64,000 bases of DNA, from positions 124,001 to 188,000 of the forward strand of contig NZ_CADFEN010000004.1 of assembly GCF_902833145.1 (NCBI RefSeq), given 5' to 3'. Source of the stretch: Burkholderia sp. BCC0506. Its GTDB lineage: Bacteria; Pseudomonadota; Gammaproteobacteria; Burkholderiales; Burkholderiaceae. A program made the position numbers and the translations under genes. Under the pieces are notes generated by a model. It worked only from the letters and a program-made list of their open reading frames with translations, did not search any database and was not told the origin of the DNA. Shown in pieces: positions 16,930 to 24,515 of the stretch (positions are counted from its first letter, which is position 1; each line of letters begins with the position of its first letter).

Positions 16930-18648
16930 ATGCACGATTCCAACGAAAGCCGTCCGTCACGCGTGCGGCTGCTGACAGGCATCCTCCCGATCCGCCGTGC
17001 GGCGGCGGTGCGCGACATCTTCGCGGGCATGTCGCTCGCGTCGATGGATATCCCGCAGGTGCTCGGCTACGCGCGCATCGCCGGCATGCCGGCCGTCACG
17101 GGGCTCTACACGGTGTTCCTGCCGCTCGTTGCGTTCGCGTGCTTCGGCGCATCGCGTCATCTCGTGGTCGCCGCCGATTCCGCGACCGCGACGATTTTCG
17201 CGAGCCGGCTGTCGTCGATGGCGCCGGCCGGCAGCGCCGACTATGCGGCGCTGGCCGGCATGGTCGCGCTGCTGACCGCCGCGATGCTGCTGCTCGCGCG
17301 CATCTTCAAGCTCGGCTTTCTCGCCGATTTCCTGTCGCGCACGGTGCTGGTCGGCTTTCTCGCGGGCGTCGGCGTGCAGGTATCGATCGCGATGCTCGGC
17401 GACATGTTCGGCCTGGCCGTGCCGTACCCGGCGTCGCGCAGCCTCGCGCAACTCGACTACGTCGTCACGCACCTGGCTCACACGCACCGGCCGACGCTCG
17501 CGCTCGCGGCGCTCGTCGTCGGCGCGATTCTCGCGTGCAAGCGGTGCCTGCCGCGCGTGCCGATGCCGATGATCGCGGTCGCGGGAAGCATCGCCGCGAG
17601 CGGTGCGTTCGGCTTCGCCGCGCACGGCATCGCGGTGCTCGGGCCCGTGGCGGGCGGGCTGCCGCCGCTGCGCTGGCCGTCCGTCACGTGGCAGCAGTTT
17701 CTCGATCTCGTGCCGGTCGCCGCTTCTTGCTTCGTGATGATCATCGCGCAGAGCGCCGCCGCCGCGCGCGTGTTCGCGCAGCAGTATGGCGAGGACGTCG
17801 ATACCAACGCCGACATCCTCGGCCTCGCGGCCGCGAACGCGGCGGCGGCGCTCGGCGGCGCGTTCGTCGTCAACGGCAGCCCGACGCAAACGGCGATGGC
17901 CGACGGTGCGGGCGTGCGCAGCCAGATCGGGCATCTCGCGTTCGCTGCCGTGGTCGCCGTCGTGCTGCTGTTCTTCAGTCCGTATTTGCAGTATCTGCCG
18001 CATGCGGTACTGGCCGGCATCGTGTTTACGATCGCGCTCGGGCTGATCAACGTGCGCAGCCTCGTGGCGATCCGCCGGGAAAGCCCCGGCGAATTCACGC
18101 TCGCGCTGATCACGGCCGCGGCCGTCGTGACGGTCGGCGTCGAGCAGGGCATCCTGCTCGCCGTGGCGCTGTCGCTGATGCGGCACGTGCGCCACAGCTA
18201 CCGGCCGCATACGATGGTGCTCGAACCCGTGGCCGGCAACGGGCGGTGGCAGCCGGTGCCGACCCGGCGCGGCGCGATGACGGCGCCGGGGCTGATCGTC
18301 TACCGGTTCGGTGCCGACCTGTTCTTCGCGAACGATCACCTGTTCGCAGCCGAAGTGACCGCGCTCGTCGACGCGGCGCCGGTGCCGCCGCGCTGGTTCG
18401 TCGTCGATGCGGGCGCGATCACCGATGTCGACTATTCGGCCGCGCGCACGTTGATCGATCTCGTCAGGGCGCTGCATGCGCGCGGGATCGGCGTGCTGTT
18501 CGGGCGCGTGAACCGCTATCTGCGCGCGGACATGGATCGTCACGGGATCACCGAGGTGGTCGGCGCGTCGTGCATCTTCGCCACGCTGCATCAGGCGCTC
18601 GAGGCGGCAGGCACGACGCCCGCGCCGCAGGAGCCGGGCACGGTGTAG
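16930..18648 (+). CDS. SulP-family anion transporter with C-terminal STAS domain
   Basis: A 572-residue inner-membrane permease. The SulP core shows the signature near the N-terminus, ASMDIPQVLGYARIAGMPAV and TGLYTVFLPLVAFACFG, and a later block with NGSPTQTAMADGAGVRSQ. About 10-12 membrane segments are predicted by eye up to residue ~430. A cytoplasmic STAS domain follows (about 440-555), with VVDAGAITDVDYSAARTL as its core strand-helix. SulP proteins move sulfate, bicarbonate or dicarboxylates; the substrate cannot be told from sequence here. There is no adjacent carbonic anhydrase gene, which would have pointed to bicarbonate. Single gene, convergent with the DHA2 transporter gene 22 bp later. 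Confidence 0.88.
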   Translation: MHDSNESRPSRVRLLTGILPIRRAAAVRDIFAGMSLASMDIPQVLGYARIAGMPAVTGLYTVFLPLVAFACFGASRHLVVAADSATATIFASRLSSMAPAGSADYAALAGMVALLTAAMLLLARIFKLGFLADFLSRTVLVGFLAGVGVQVSIAMLGDMFGLAVPYPASRSLAQLDYVVTHLAHTHRPTLALAALVVGAILACKRCLPRVPMPMIAVAGSIAASGAFGFAAHGIAVLGPVAGGLPPLRWPSVTWQQFLDLVPVAASCFVMIIAQSAAAARVFAQQYGEDVDTNADILGLAAANAAAALGGAFVVNGSPTQTAMADGAGVRSQIGHLAFAAVVAVVLLFFSPYLQYLPHAVLAGIVFTIALGLINVRSLVAIRRESPGEFTLALITAAAVVTVGVEQGILLAVALSLMRHVRHSYRPHTMVLEPVAGNGRWQPVPTRRGAMTAPGLIVYRFGADLFFANDHLFAAEVTALVDAAPVPPRWFVVDAGAITDVDYSAARTLIDLVRALHARGIGVLFGRVNRYLRADMDRHGITEVVGASCIFATLHQALEAAGTTPAPQEPGTV

Positions 18649-18670
18649 GGCGCAGCGGCGCGGCCCCTGG

Positions 18671-20125
18671 TCAGCGCGAACCGGCCCGTGCGTTGTCGGT
18701 CGGCGGGCCGCCGGCCCCGGCCGAGCGCAACGGCAGCCGCAGCGTCGTCGCGAAGCTCGCCGCATGCAGCGCGCACAGCAGGCCGAACGCCCACGCATAC
18801 GCGACGGCCTGCGTGCCGCCGGCCGACGTCGCCTCGGTCTGCAGCCGCCACGCGAGAAACAGCGTGCAAAGCGTCGTGAAGGTCGGGCCGCCGAGCCGCT
18901 GCACGATATTGAGCGACGTGGTCGCCATCGGCAGGTTGCGGCGCGCGACCGACGCATACGCGGCGGCGATCGACGGCGCGCCGATCGCGCTCTGGCCCAT
19001 GCCGCGCAGAAACAGCGCCGGGACGAGCACGCGCGGATCGTAGCCGGTCAGCGCGAGGAACACGAACGGCAGCGTGGCGACGAGGGCGAGCAACGCACCG
19101 GCGGCGGCCAGCCGGCGTACGCCGAACCGGCTCGTCAGCGCGCCCATCGACGGATAGGTGACGAGCATGCCGAGCCCGAGCGGCGCGAGCAGCCAGCCCA
19201 TCTCGCCCGGCGAGCGCCCGCACGCCTGGATCAGGAACACCGGAATCAGCATCTGGCCCGCATACGTCGCGCCGTTCGACAGGAACTGCGTGCCGGCGGC
19301 CGCGCCGAACACGCGCGAGCGAAACAGCGTGAGGTCGATCAGCGCATGGTCGCCCCGGCGGCGCTCGAAGTACAGGAACGCGACGAGCAGCAGCGCCGAG
19401 CCGGCGACCGCCGCGATACCGGGCACCGAACCGATCCGTTCGACGCCGTACAGGAACAGCACGAGGCCCGGCGACAACAGCGCAAGGCCGATCCAGTCGA
19501 GATCGCGCCGCGTCGCATCGTCCCGGTCGCCGGGCAGGAATCGTACGGCCAGCGCGAGCGCGAATACGCCGACGGGCAGGTTCACCAGAAACAGCCAGCG
19601 CCACGACGTATGCTGCAGGATCGCGCCGGCCACGACCGGGCCGAGGATCGGCGCGAGCAGCACCGGTACCGCCGCGTAGCCGATCACGCGCGCCATCTGC
19701 TGGCCGGCGACGCGCGCGATCATCATCTGCGCCATCGGCGCGAGCAAGCCGCCGCTGACGCCTTGCAACACGCGGAACGCGATCAGCGACGGCGCGGACC
19801 ACGCGAGCCCGCACAGCGCCGACGTGAGCGTGAACGCCGAGAAGCACCACAGGTACAGCGCCTTCGCACCGATCCGGTCGACGAGCCAGCCGTTCAGCGG
19901 CAGCACCAGCGTCAGCGCGAGCAGGTAGCCGCTCGTCACCCACTGGATCGTCGACAGGCTGGCATGCAGGTCGGTCGCGAGGCTCGACAGCGACACGTTG
20001 ACGATCGTCGCGTCGAGCTGCGACAGCAGCGAGCCGAGCGTCGCGACCGCGCTGACTTTCCAGATCGACGGATCGCGCCGGCCGGCCGCGTGGCCCGGCG
20101 CCGGCTGGATGCGCTGGTCGCTCAC
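18671..20125 (-). CDS. DHA2-family (EmrB/QacA type) multidrug efflux MFS transporter
   Basis: A 484-residue, 14-TM drug:proton antiporter. Diagnostic blocks are LLSQLDATIVNVSL (DHA2 motif D1), TSGYLLALTLVLPLNGWLVDRIGAK (motif A region), and LAPILGPVVAGAIL with SWRWLFLVNLPVG (motif C region and following loop). The start is a GTG at 20125 that overlaps the stop codon of the hydrolase gene (GTGA), so translation is coupled. It is the last gene of the marR-hydrolase-efflux operon, the usual arrangement for a regulator-controlled drug export system. The substrate is unknown. Confidence 0.9.
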   Translation of the reverse strand: MSDQRIQPAPGHAAGRRDPSIWKVSAVATLGSLLSQLDATIVNVSLSSLATDLHASLSTIQWVTSGYLLALTLVLPLNGWLVDRIGAKALYLWCFSAFTLTSALCGLAWSAPSLIAFRVLQGVSGGLLAPMAQMMIARVAGQQMARVIGYAAVPVLLAPILGPVVAGAILQHTSWRWLFLVNLPVGVFALALAVRFLPGDRDDATRRDLDWIGLALLSPGLVLFLYGVERIGSVPGIAAVAGSALLLVAFLYFERRRGDHALIDLTLFRSRVFGAAAGTQFLSNGATYAGQMLIPVFLIQACGRSPGEMGWLLAPLGLGMLVTYPSMGALTSRFGVRRLAAAGALLALVATLPFVFLALTGYDPRVLVPALFLRGMGQSAIGAPSIAAAYASVARRNLPMATTSLNIVQRLGGPTFTTLCTLFLAWRLQTEATSAGGTQAVAYAWAFGLLCALHAASFATTLRLPLRSAGAGGPPTDNARAGSR

Positions 20126-20685
20126 GCCCCGCGCCGATCGAGCAGCGCGACGATGTCCTGCGTCGTACCGGTTTCGCCGAGGCGCGGGAACAGCCGCTCG
20201 ATGCTGTTGACGTGCGCATCCGCGTTGAGGTCGGTCATCGCGTCGACGGCGAGCGTCACGTTGTAGCCGAGTTCGTGCGCCTGCCGCGCGGTCGATTCGA
20301 CGCCGATGCTGGTCGCGACGCCGGTCAGCACGATCTGCGTGACGCCGGCTGCCTTCAGGTGCGCGTCGAGACCGGTGGCGGTGAAGGCGCCCCAGGTCCG
20401 CTTCGTCACGACGTGGTCGCCTGGCTGGCGGTTCAGTTCGGGTACGAGTTCGGTCCAGTCGGCGGGGAGTTGCGCCGTGCGCGGCGCCTGCTCGGTGCGG
20501 CCCGGCGCGCCGCCCGCGACGTTGACCAGCACGACCGGCAGACCGCGGCTGCGGAATGCGTCGAGCAGCGTGCGGGTGTGCGCGATCACCGGTGCGACCG
20601 GGTGCGCGGTGGGAAGACCGACGATGCCTTTCTGCAGGTCGATGACGACCAGCGCCGTGTTCGTGTCGAGACGGGTTGCGCTCAT
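20122..20685 (-). CDS. Isochorismatase-like (cysteine hydrolase family) protein lacking the nucleophile cysteine
   Basis: A 187-residue alpha/beta protein of the isochorismatase-like family. The catalytic Asp (D16 in LVVIDLQKG) and Lys (K95 in HVVTKRTWGAF) are present, but the position of the usual nucleophile reads GVATSIGVEST, with G128 in place of Cys. Members without the Cys include true isochorismatases, which do not need a thiol, as well as uncharacterised proteins; amidase activity on nicotinamide-like substrates is unlikely. The ATG at 20685 has a GGAG upstream. It sits between marR and the efflux gene and overlaps the latter, so it may modify a compound that the pump exports or that the regulator senses. 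Confidence 0.85.
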   Translation of the reverse strand: MSATRLDTNTALVVIDLQKGIVGLPTAHPVAPVIAHTRTLLDAFRSRGLPVVLVNVAGGAPGRTEQAPRTAQLPADWTELVPELNRQPGDHVVTKRTWGAFTATGLDAHLKAAGVTQIVLTGVATSIGVESTARQAHELGYNVTLAVDAMTDLNADAHVNSIERLFPRLGETGTTQDIVALLDRRGA

Positions 20686-20744
20686 GATGGGCTCCGGGGA
20701 AAGGGCGGGGAAAGCCGTGCGCGCACGCGGCGCGCCGGCCGGGT

Positions 20745-21188
20745 TCATTGCTCGCCGATGCGGCGGATCAGCGGGATGGCCGCGGCGAGCGCGGCGATGT
20801 CTTGCGGGTCGAGTTTCTCGATCGCAGCGCCGAGCCACTTGTGTTTAGCAGCGTGGCGCTTGCGTCGTGCGTCGAGGCCGGCGGCGGTGAGCTTGAACAG
20901 GATCTGGCGGCCGTCGGTCGGATGCGGCTCGCGCTCGACGAGCGCGTCTTCCTCGAGGCTCGCGAGGATCGCCTTCATCGACTGCGGCTTCATCGCTTCG
21001 GCGCGCGCGAGATCGGCGGTCGTCATCGGCCCGTGCCGTTCGAGCCGCGCGAGCGCGCTCGTCTGGGACATGCCGAGCCCTTCGGAATCGATCTCGGAGC
21101 GCAGCCTGCGGATGAGCTGGCCGACCGCGAGGGTCAGCTCGGCGGCGACGGTTTCGGCGGAAACGCCGGGTTTGCGTGGCGGGTTCAT
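20745..21188 (-). CDS. MarR-family transcriptional regulator
   Basis: A 147-residue winged-helix repressor. Features in order: an N-terminal dimerisation helix (VAAELTLAVGQLIRRLRSEI), the HTH (MTTADLARAEAMKPQSMKAI), and the beta-wing EREPHPTDGRQILFKLT, with the D-x-R motif typical of MarR wings. It is the first gene of an operon with the isochorismatase-like gene (59 bp) and the DHA2 efflux gene. A 30-bp near-perfect palindrome lies 18 bp upstream of its start (21207-21236) and is probably its operator, giving autoregulation and drug-inducible efflux. The ATG at 21188 was preferred to a longer start because the palindrome would otherwise lie inside the coding region. Confidence 0.9.
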   Translation of the reverse strand: MNPPRKPGVSAETVAAELTLAVGQLIRRLRSEIDSEGLGMSQTSALARLERHGPMTTADLARAEAMKPQSMKAILASLEEDALVEREPHPTDGRQILFKLTAAGLDARRKRHAAKHKWLGAAIEKLDPQDIAALAAAIPLIRRIGEQ

Positions 21189-21206
21189 GCGGCGAATCTT
21201 AGAACA

Positions 21207-21236
21207 CGACAGTTGAACTTGCAAGTTTAACTGTCG
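21207..21236. promoter_or_regulatory. 30-bp palindromic operator upstream of marR
   Basis: Left arm CGACAGTTGAACTTG (21207-21221) and right arm CAAGTTTAACTGTCG (21222-21236) are complementary at 14 of 15 positions with no spacer. MarR proteins bind such palindromes. It lies just upstream of the marR start, in AT-richer sequence, and also covers the stop codon of the small gene upstream (21227-21229). Confidence 0.75.
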
Positions 21237-21505
21237 AATTGATTGCCGGCCGGTGGCGCTATCCGGCGCGATTCCGTGCGCCGATGCGAGACCGGAACGA
21301 CTTCGCCGTATCGCGGGGTCGCGTTTTCGTGCAGCAGATCGCCGAGGTACCGGGCGAGTTCGTCCGCGGCGAGCGTGGACGGAATCTGCAGATTGGCCGG
21401 GCGCCGCTTGCCTTCGGCGCCGAGATCGAACACGGCCCAGCCGCCGTCCGTGCGCACCACGGCGAGCAGCCGGCCGAAAGCGTTGAAGCGGTATTCGTCC
21501 TGCAT
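21227..21505 (-). CDS. Small conserved hypothetical protein
   Basis: A 92-residue soluble protein, MQDEYRFNAFGRLLAVVR at the start, with a WAVFDLGAEGKRR strand-turn and a helical LAADELARYLGDLLHE segment. The alternating hydrophobic pattern suggests a small alpha/beta fold. I do not recognise a named family; it resembles short uncharacterised Burkholderia proteins. GGGAG lies about 8 bp before the ATG. It is 44 bp downstream of pbpG on the same strand and may be co-transcribed with it. Its stop codon falls inside the presumed MarR operator, so readthrough from this gene could be affected when the repressor is bound. Confidence 0.7.
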   Translation of the reverse strand: MQDEYRFNAFGRLLAVVRTDGGWAVFDLGAEGKRRPANLQIPSTLAADELARYLGDLLHENATPRYGEVVPVSHRRTESRRIAPPAGNQFDS

Positions 21506-21549
21506 GGCGTCGCTCCCGTCGCGTGAGTGCGCCGGCTGCCCGTGTCCGT

Positions 21550-22632
21550 TTACTGGATCGAACAGGACAGCCAGCGATGGATTTTGACGGCGTCGCTCGA
21601 TACGCCGGCCCGCGTCGGTGCGCCGAGCAGCACGACCGTTTCGCGGCGGCCTTTCACGCGCATGCGCATCACGACGCCGTGCCCCGATTCGTTGATGAAG
21701 CCGGTTTTCTGCAGCCGGATCGGCAGACGGCGATAGCGCACGAGCGGGTCGGAATTCACGTAGACGAGTTCGCCATCGCCGGGGCGCACGGTGGTCGACA
21801 GGTCGGTCGAGAAATAGCGGATCAGCGGATCCTTTGCGGCCGCGCCGACGAGCCGCGCGAGATCTTCCGCCGTCGACACGTTGTGCGGCGACAGGCCGGT
21901 GGGTTCGCGAAAGTGCGTATGCCGCATGCCGAGCCGGCGCGCTTCGCGGTTCATCGCGTTGACGAACGCGGTGCGTCCGCCCGGATAGTCGCGGCTGAGC
22001 GCAGCGGCCGCGCGGTTCTCCGACGACATCAGCGCGATATGGAACATGTCGCGGCGCGACAGCACCGAGCCGACCCGCAGGCGCGAACCGGTGAACTTGA
22101 TCGTGTCGCGATCGCGCGCGGTCACACGCAGCACACCGTTCAGCGGGCGATCGGCGTCACGCGCGACGACGGCCGTCATCAGTTTCGAAATCGATGCGAT
22201 CGGCCTTACGGTGCGTGCGTTGCGCGCCAGCAGCGGGGTGCCGGACTCGACGTCGAGCACGTAAGCCGCGCGTGAATGCAGCGACCCGACCGCGCGCGGC
22301 GTGTAGCCGCAACTGGCGAGCAGTTTCGGTTTCGCGGGCGGGCGCGGCCGTACCGCAGTCGTGCGTTTCGCGCGCCGCTGCTGCGGCGCAGGCGCCGCGT
22401 GGCGTTTGGCCGCTTGATGCGTGACGCGCGAGCGGCGATGCTTGACGGCCTTTTTCTTGCGATGAGGTTTTTTCTTGACGGCCTTCGTGTGTGCATGCGG
22501 CTGCGCGTAGGCGGTGCGATGCGGCTGCACGCGTCGCGCGGACGCGTTCGCGGCGAATGCGAGCAGCAGGAACGACAGGACGAGGATCAGGGTGGTCCGG
22601 GCGCGAGGCACGCGCGCGATGAGGCCGGTCAA
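21550..22632 (-). CDS. pbpG: D-alanyl-D-alanine endopeptidase (PBP7-like)
   Basis: A 360-residue penicillin-binding endopeptidase that cleaves cross-links in periplasmic peptidoglycan. All three active-site motifs are present: SxxK (S147-K150 in ASISKLMTA), SxN (S204-N206 in SSENRAA) and KTG (309-311). Residues 10-30 form a signal or anchor helix. Between it and the catalytic domain lies an unusual ~75-residue region (about 33-105) rich in Lys, Arg, His and Pro with almost no acidic residues, which may bind the wall or nucleic acid-like polyanions. The start is the TTG at 22632, chosen for the strong AAGGAGA site 8-9 bp upstream. The small hypothetical gene follows on the same strand. Confidence 0.9.
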   Translation of the reverse strand: MTGLIARVPRARTTLILVLSFLLLAFAANASARRVQPHRTAYAQPHAHTKAVKKKPHRKKKAVKHRRSRVTHQAAKRHAAPAPQQRRAKRTTAVRPRPPAKPKLLASCGYTPRAVGSLHSRAAYVLDVESGTPLLARNARTVRPIASISKLMTAVVARDADRPLNGVLRVTARDRDTIKFTGSRLRVGSVLSRRDMFHIALMSSENRAAAALSRDYPGGRTAFVNAMNREARRLGMRHTHFREPTGLSPHNVSTAEDLARLVGAAAKDPLIRYFSTDLSTTVRPGDGELVYVNSDPLVRYRRLPIRLQKTGFINESGHGVVMRMRVKGRRETVVLLGAPTRAGVSSDAVKIHRWLSCSIQ

Positions 22633-23158
22633 GCGAAAGTCTCCTTTTCACGCGCGATGCGGCGGCGCGCAATGCACGGGCGGTCGGCGGGTGCGGGAAA
22701 TTATACGGTCGATCGCGCGACGATGACGATTGGATGACGCGCAATGACGCGCGATGCGGGGGATTCCGGCTGTTTTTGCGCTGCCGGGCAGCGGGGAGCG
22801 TGGAGCGAAAGTCGGGCAGGTGCGCGGTTCAGCGCGGCCAGTTCCGCCGCGACACGACCGCAAAACTGATCGCGATCGAGCCCGTCACCGCGCGTGGCGG
22901 CGCGTCGTCCAGCGCATCGCCGAAGCGAAAGCGGCGGCTGCGCCCGTCCGCGCGTTCGGCACGACGTTTCGGTGCGCGGGTATCGGCGGCGGCAGCGCAT
23001 GCGCTTGCGCCCGTGGCATCGCATGGTGGCTCGGCCACGCAGTCGGCCGCTGGATCGAGAGACATGACGGTAAGTTCCGGGAAGGGCATGTCCGTATTGA
23101 ACGCCATTGCATTCGATCGGTAAAATGAATATTTCGATCGTTACGATTCCGTTGAAGA
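22633..23158. other. Intergenic region between divergent pbpG and lysR-type genes
   Basis: About 525 bp. A 92-residue minus-strand frame at 22829-23107 begins close to the divergent regulator gene, where a target gene would be expected, but its protein is compositionally biased, has no recognisable domain and lacks a ribosome binding site; it could be a degraded gene. The AT-richer 60 bp before 23159 likely carry the regulator's promoter. Confidence 0.35.
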
Positions 23159-24034
23159 ATGGAACTGAAACTGCTGCGCACCTTCCTGACGGTCACCGAG
23201 CTGTGCCATTTCAGCCGTGCGGCCGATGCGCTGCACATGAGCCAGCCTGCGCTCAGCAAGCAGATCGGCGCGCTCGAGGCGAGCCTCGGCGGCAAGCTGT
23301 TCGAGCGCGGCCGGCATGGCGCGGAACTGACGCCGTTCGGCGAACGCTTCCTGCCCGACGCACAGGCGCTCGTGCGCGATGCCGACGAAATCCTGGCGCG
23401 TGCGCGGGAAGCGACCAGCGGGCAGCGCGGGCATTTGCGGCTCGGCATCTGCCTGTCCGTGCTGACGCTCGTCCCGAAACTGATCGCCGAATTCCGCCGT
23501 TGCAATCCGGGTATCGCGGTAACGCTGAGCGACCTGTCGTCGTCCGAACAGACGCGCCGGCTGCGCGCCGGCAAGCTCGACGCCGGTTTCCTGCGCCTGC
23601 CTTCCGACGAAGGCTTGTCGTCGTTCAAGGTGATCGACGAAGGGCTCGCGCTCGCGGTGCCGCCGCATCTCGGCTTCAAGCGCGTGCCGGCCAACCTCGA
23701 CGTGCTCAACGAGATCGGCTTCATCGCGCTGCAGCGTGCGCGCGGGCCGGGGCTGGCCGCGCAGATCGACCGGTGGTGCGTCCAGCGCCGTTTCGTGCCG
23801 CACGTGATGCAGCAGGCGGAAGACGTGCAGTCGGTGCTGACGTCGGTCGCGGCCGGCGTCGGCGTCGCGTTCATCCCGTCGAGCGCGCGGTACCTGCTGC
23901 GCGACGCGACGGTGCTGCCGCTCGACGGCCGTGACGCGAAGTGGCGCGTGGGGCTCGCGTGGCTGTCCGATCGCGACGATCCTGTCACCACGCGTTTCGT
24001 GTCGTTCATGCGCGCGGCGCTCAAGGGTGCGTGA
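23159..24034 (+). CDS. LysR-family transcriptional regulator
   Basis: A 291-residue regulator. Residues 1-60 are the LysR helix-turn-helix: MELKLLRTFLTVTELCHFSR, AADALHMSQPALSKQIGALE and LGGKLFERGRHGAELTPFG. The rest is the two-lobed effector-binding domain, with RGHLRLGICLSVLTLVPKLI at its start and AAGVGVAFIPSSARYL near the end. The closest remembered relatives are CbbR/BenM/CatM-like regulators that respond to aromatic or organic acids, but no target gene is evident next to it. The divergent position normally occupied by the regulated gene is a 500-bp stretch without a clear gene. Confidence 0.9.
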   Translation: MELKLLRTFLTVTELCHFSRAADALHMSQPALSKQIGALEASLGGKLFERGRHGAELTPFGERFLPDAQALVRDADEILARAREATSGQRGHLRLGICLSVLTLVPKLIAEFRRCNPGIAVTLSDLSSSEQTRRLRAGKLDAGFLRLPSDEGLSSFKVIDEGLALAVPPHLGFKRVPANLDVLNEIGFIALQRARGPGLAAQIDRWCVQRRFVPHVMQQAEDVQSVLTSVAAGVGVAFIPSSARYLLRDATVLPLDGRDAKWRVGLAWLSDRDDPVTTRFVSFMRAALKGA

Positions 24035-24107
24035 CGCGGCGTATAGTGTCCGCGATCGTTTTCTCCATGCACATGCCGGCCCGGCGCCGGCCGACGAATC
24101 CGAACCG

Positions 24108-24392
24108 ATGACTTCAGAATCCGACGAATCCCCGCTCGATCCCGCACTCGTCGCCACGCTCGCGACGCTGAACGAAGCCGCGAGCGATCCGGCCGGCAAG
24201 CCCTGGTCGCTGCCGAAGATCGCGAAGCGCACGCAACTGCCGATGAGCACGCTGCGCCGCGTGCTGACGCAACTCGACGCCGCGGGCCTGAGCGCGACGA
24301 CGCTGAACGAGGACGGTACCGGCAGCGCCGCGCTGACCGACGAAGGGCGCGCGGTGTGCGCGCAGCTGTTCGGCGCGAACGACGGCGGATGA
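24108..24392 (+). CDS. Small winged-helix DNA-binding protein (IclR/MarR-like HTH)
   Basis: A 94-residue protein. The centre reads SLPKIAKRTQLPMSTLRRVL and TQLDAAGLSATTL, a helix-turn-helix followed by a short wing (DGTGSAALTDEGRAV), like the N-terminal domain of IclR-type regulators without any effector domain. It could be a stand-alone regulator. It lies 73 bp after the LysR gene on the same strand. The ATG at 24108 follows a weak purine stretch. Two hairpins lie between its end and the convergent mgtA gene. Confidence 0.75.
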   Translation: MTSESDESPLDPALVATLATLNEAASDPAGKPWSLPKIAKRTQLPMSTLRRVLTQLDAAGLSATTLNEDGTGSAALTDEGRAVCAQLFGANDGG

Positions 24393-24399
24393 ATGAGAA

Positions 24400-24421
24400 A
24401 CGGGCCGCCGATGCGGCCCGT
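24400..24421 (+). terminator. Hairpin after the small HTH gene
   Basis: Arms ACGGGCCGC (24400-24408) and GCGGCCCGT (24413-24421) pair perfectly around a CGAT loop, 8 bp after the stop codon at 24392. No T-tract follows. Confidence 0.5.
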
Positions 24422-24449
24422 GGCATAGGAGCGGCTCGACGCGCACGCC

Positions 24450-24488
24450 GTGCCGGCCCGCTCGTCGCCTGCGGGCACGGGCCGGCAC
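24450..24488. terminator. Hairpin between convergent HTH gene and mgtA
   Basis: Arms GTGCCGGCCCG (24450-24460) and CGGGCCGGCAC (24478-24488) pair perfectly around a 17-nt loop. It lies 28 bp beyond the mgtA stop codon, reading on the minus strand, and may end that transcript. No T-tract is present, so strength is uncertain. Confidence 0.45.
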
Positions 24489-24515
24489 GTCGTCATCGGC
24501 GCGCCGTCGGAACCG

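Noticed and set aside
16957-18957. A 666-codon minus-strand frame opposite sulP
   Set aside because: Antisense of a clear SulP transporter; Arg/His-rich with no protein features.
22829-23107. Possible 92-codon gene divergent from the LysR regulator
   Set aside because: Position is right for a regulated gene, but composition is biased, no domain is seen and no ribosome binding site precedes it.
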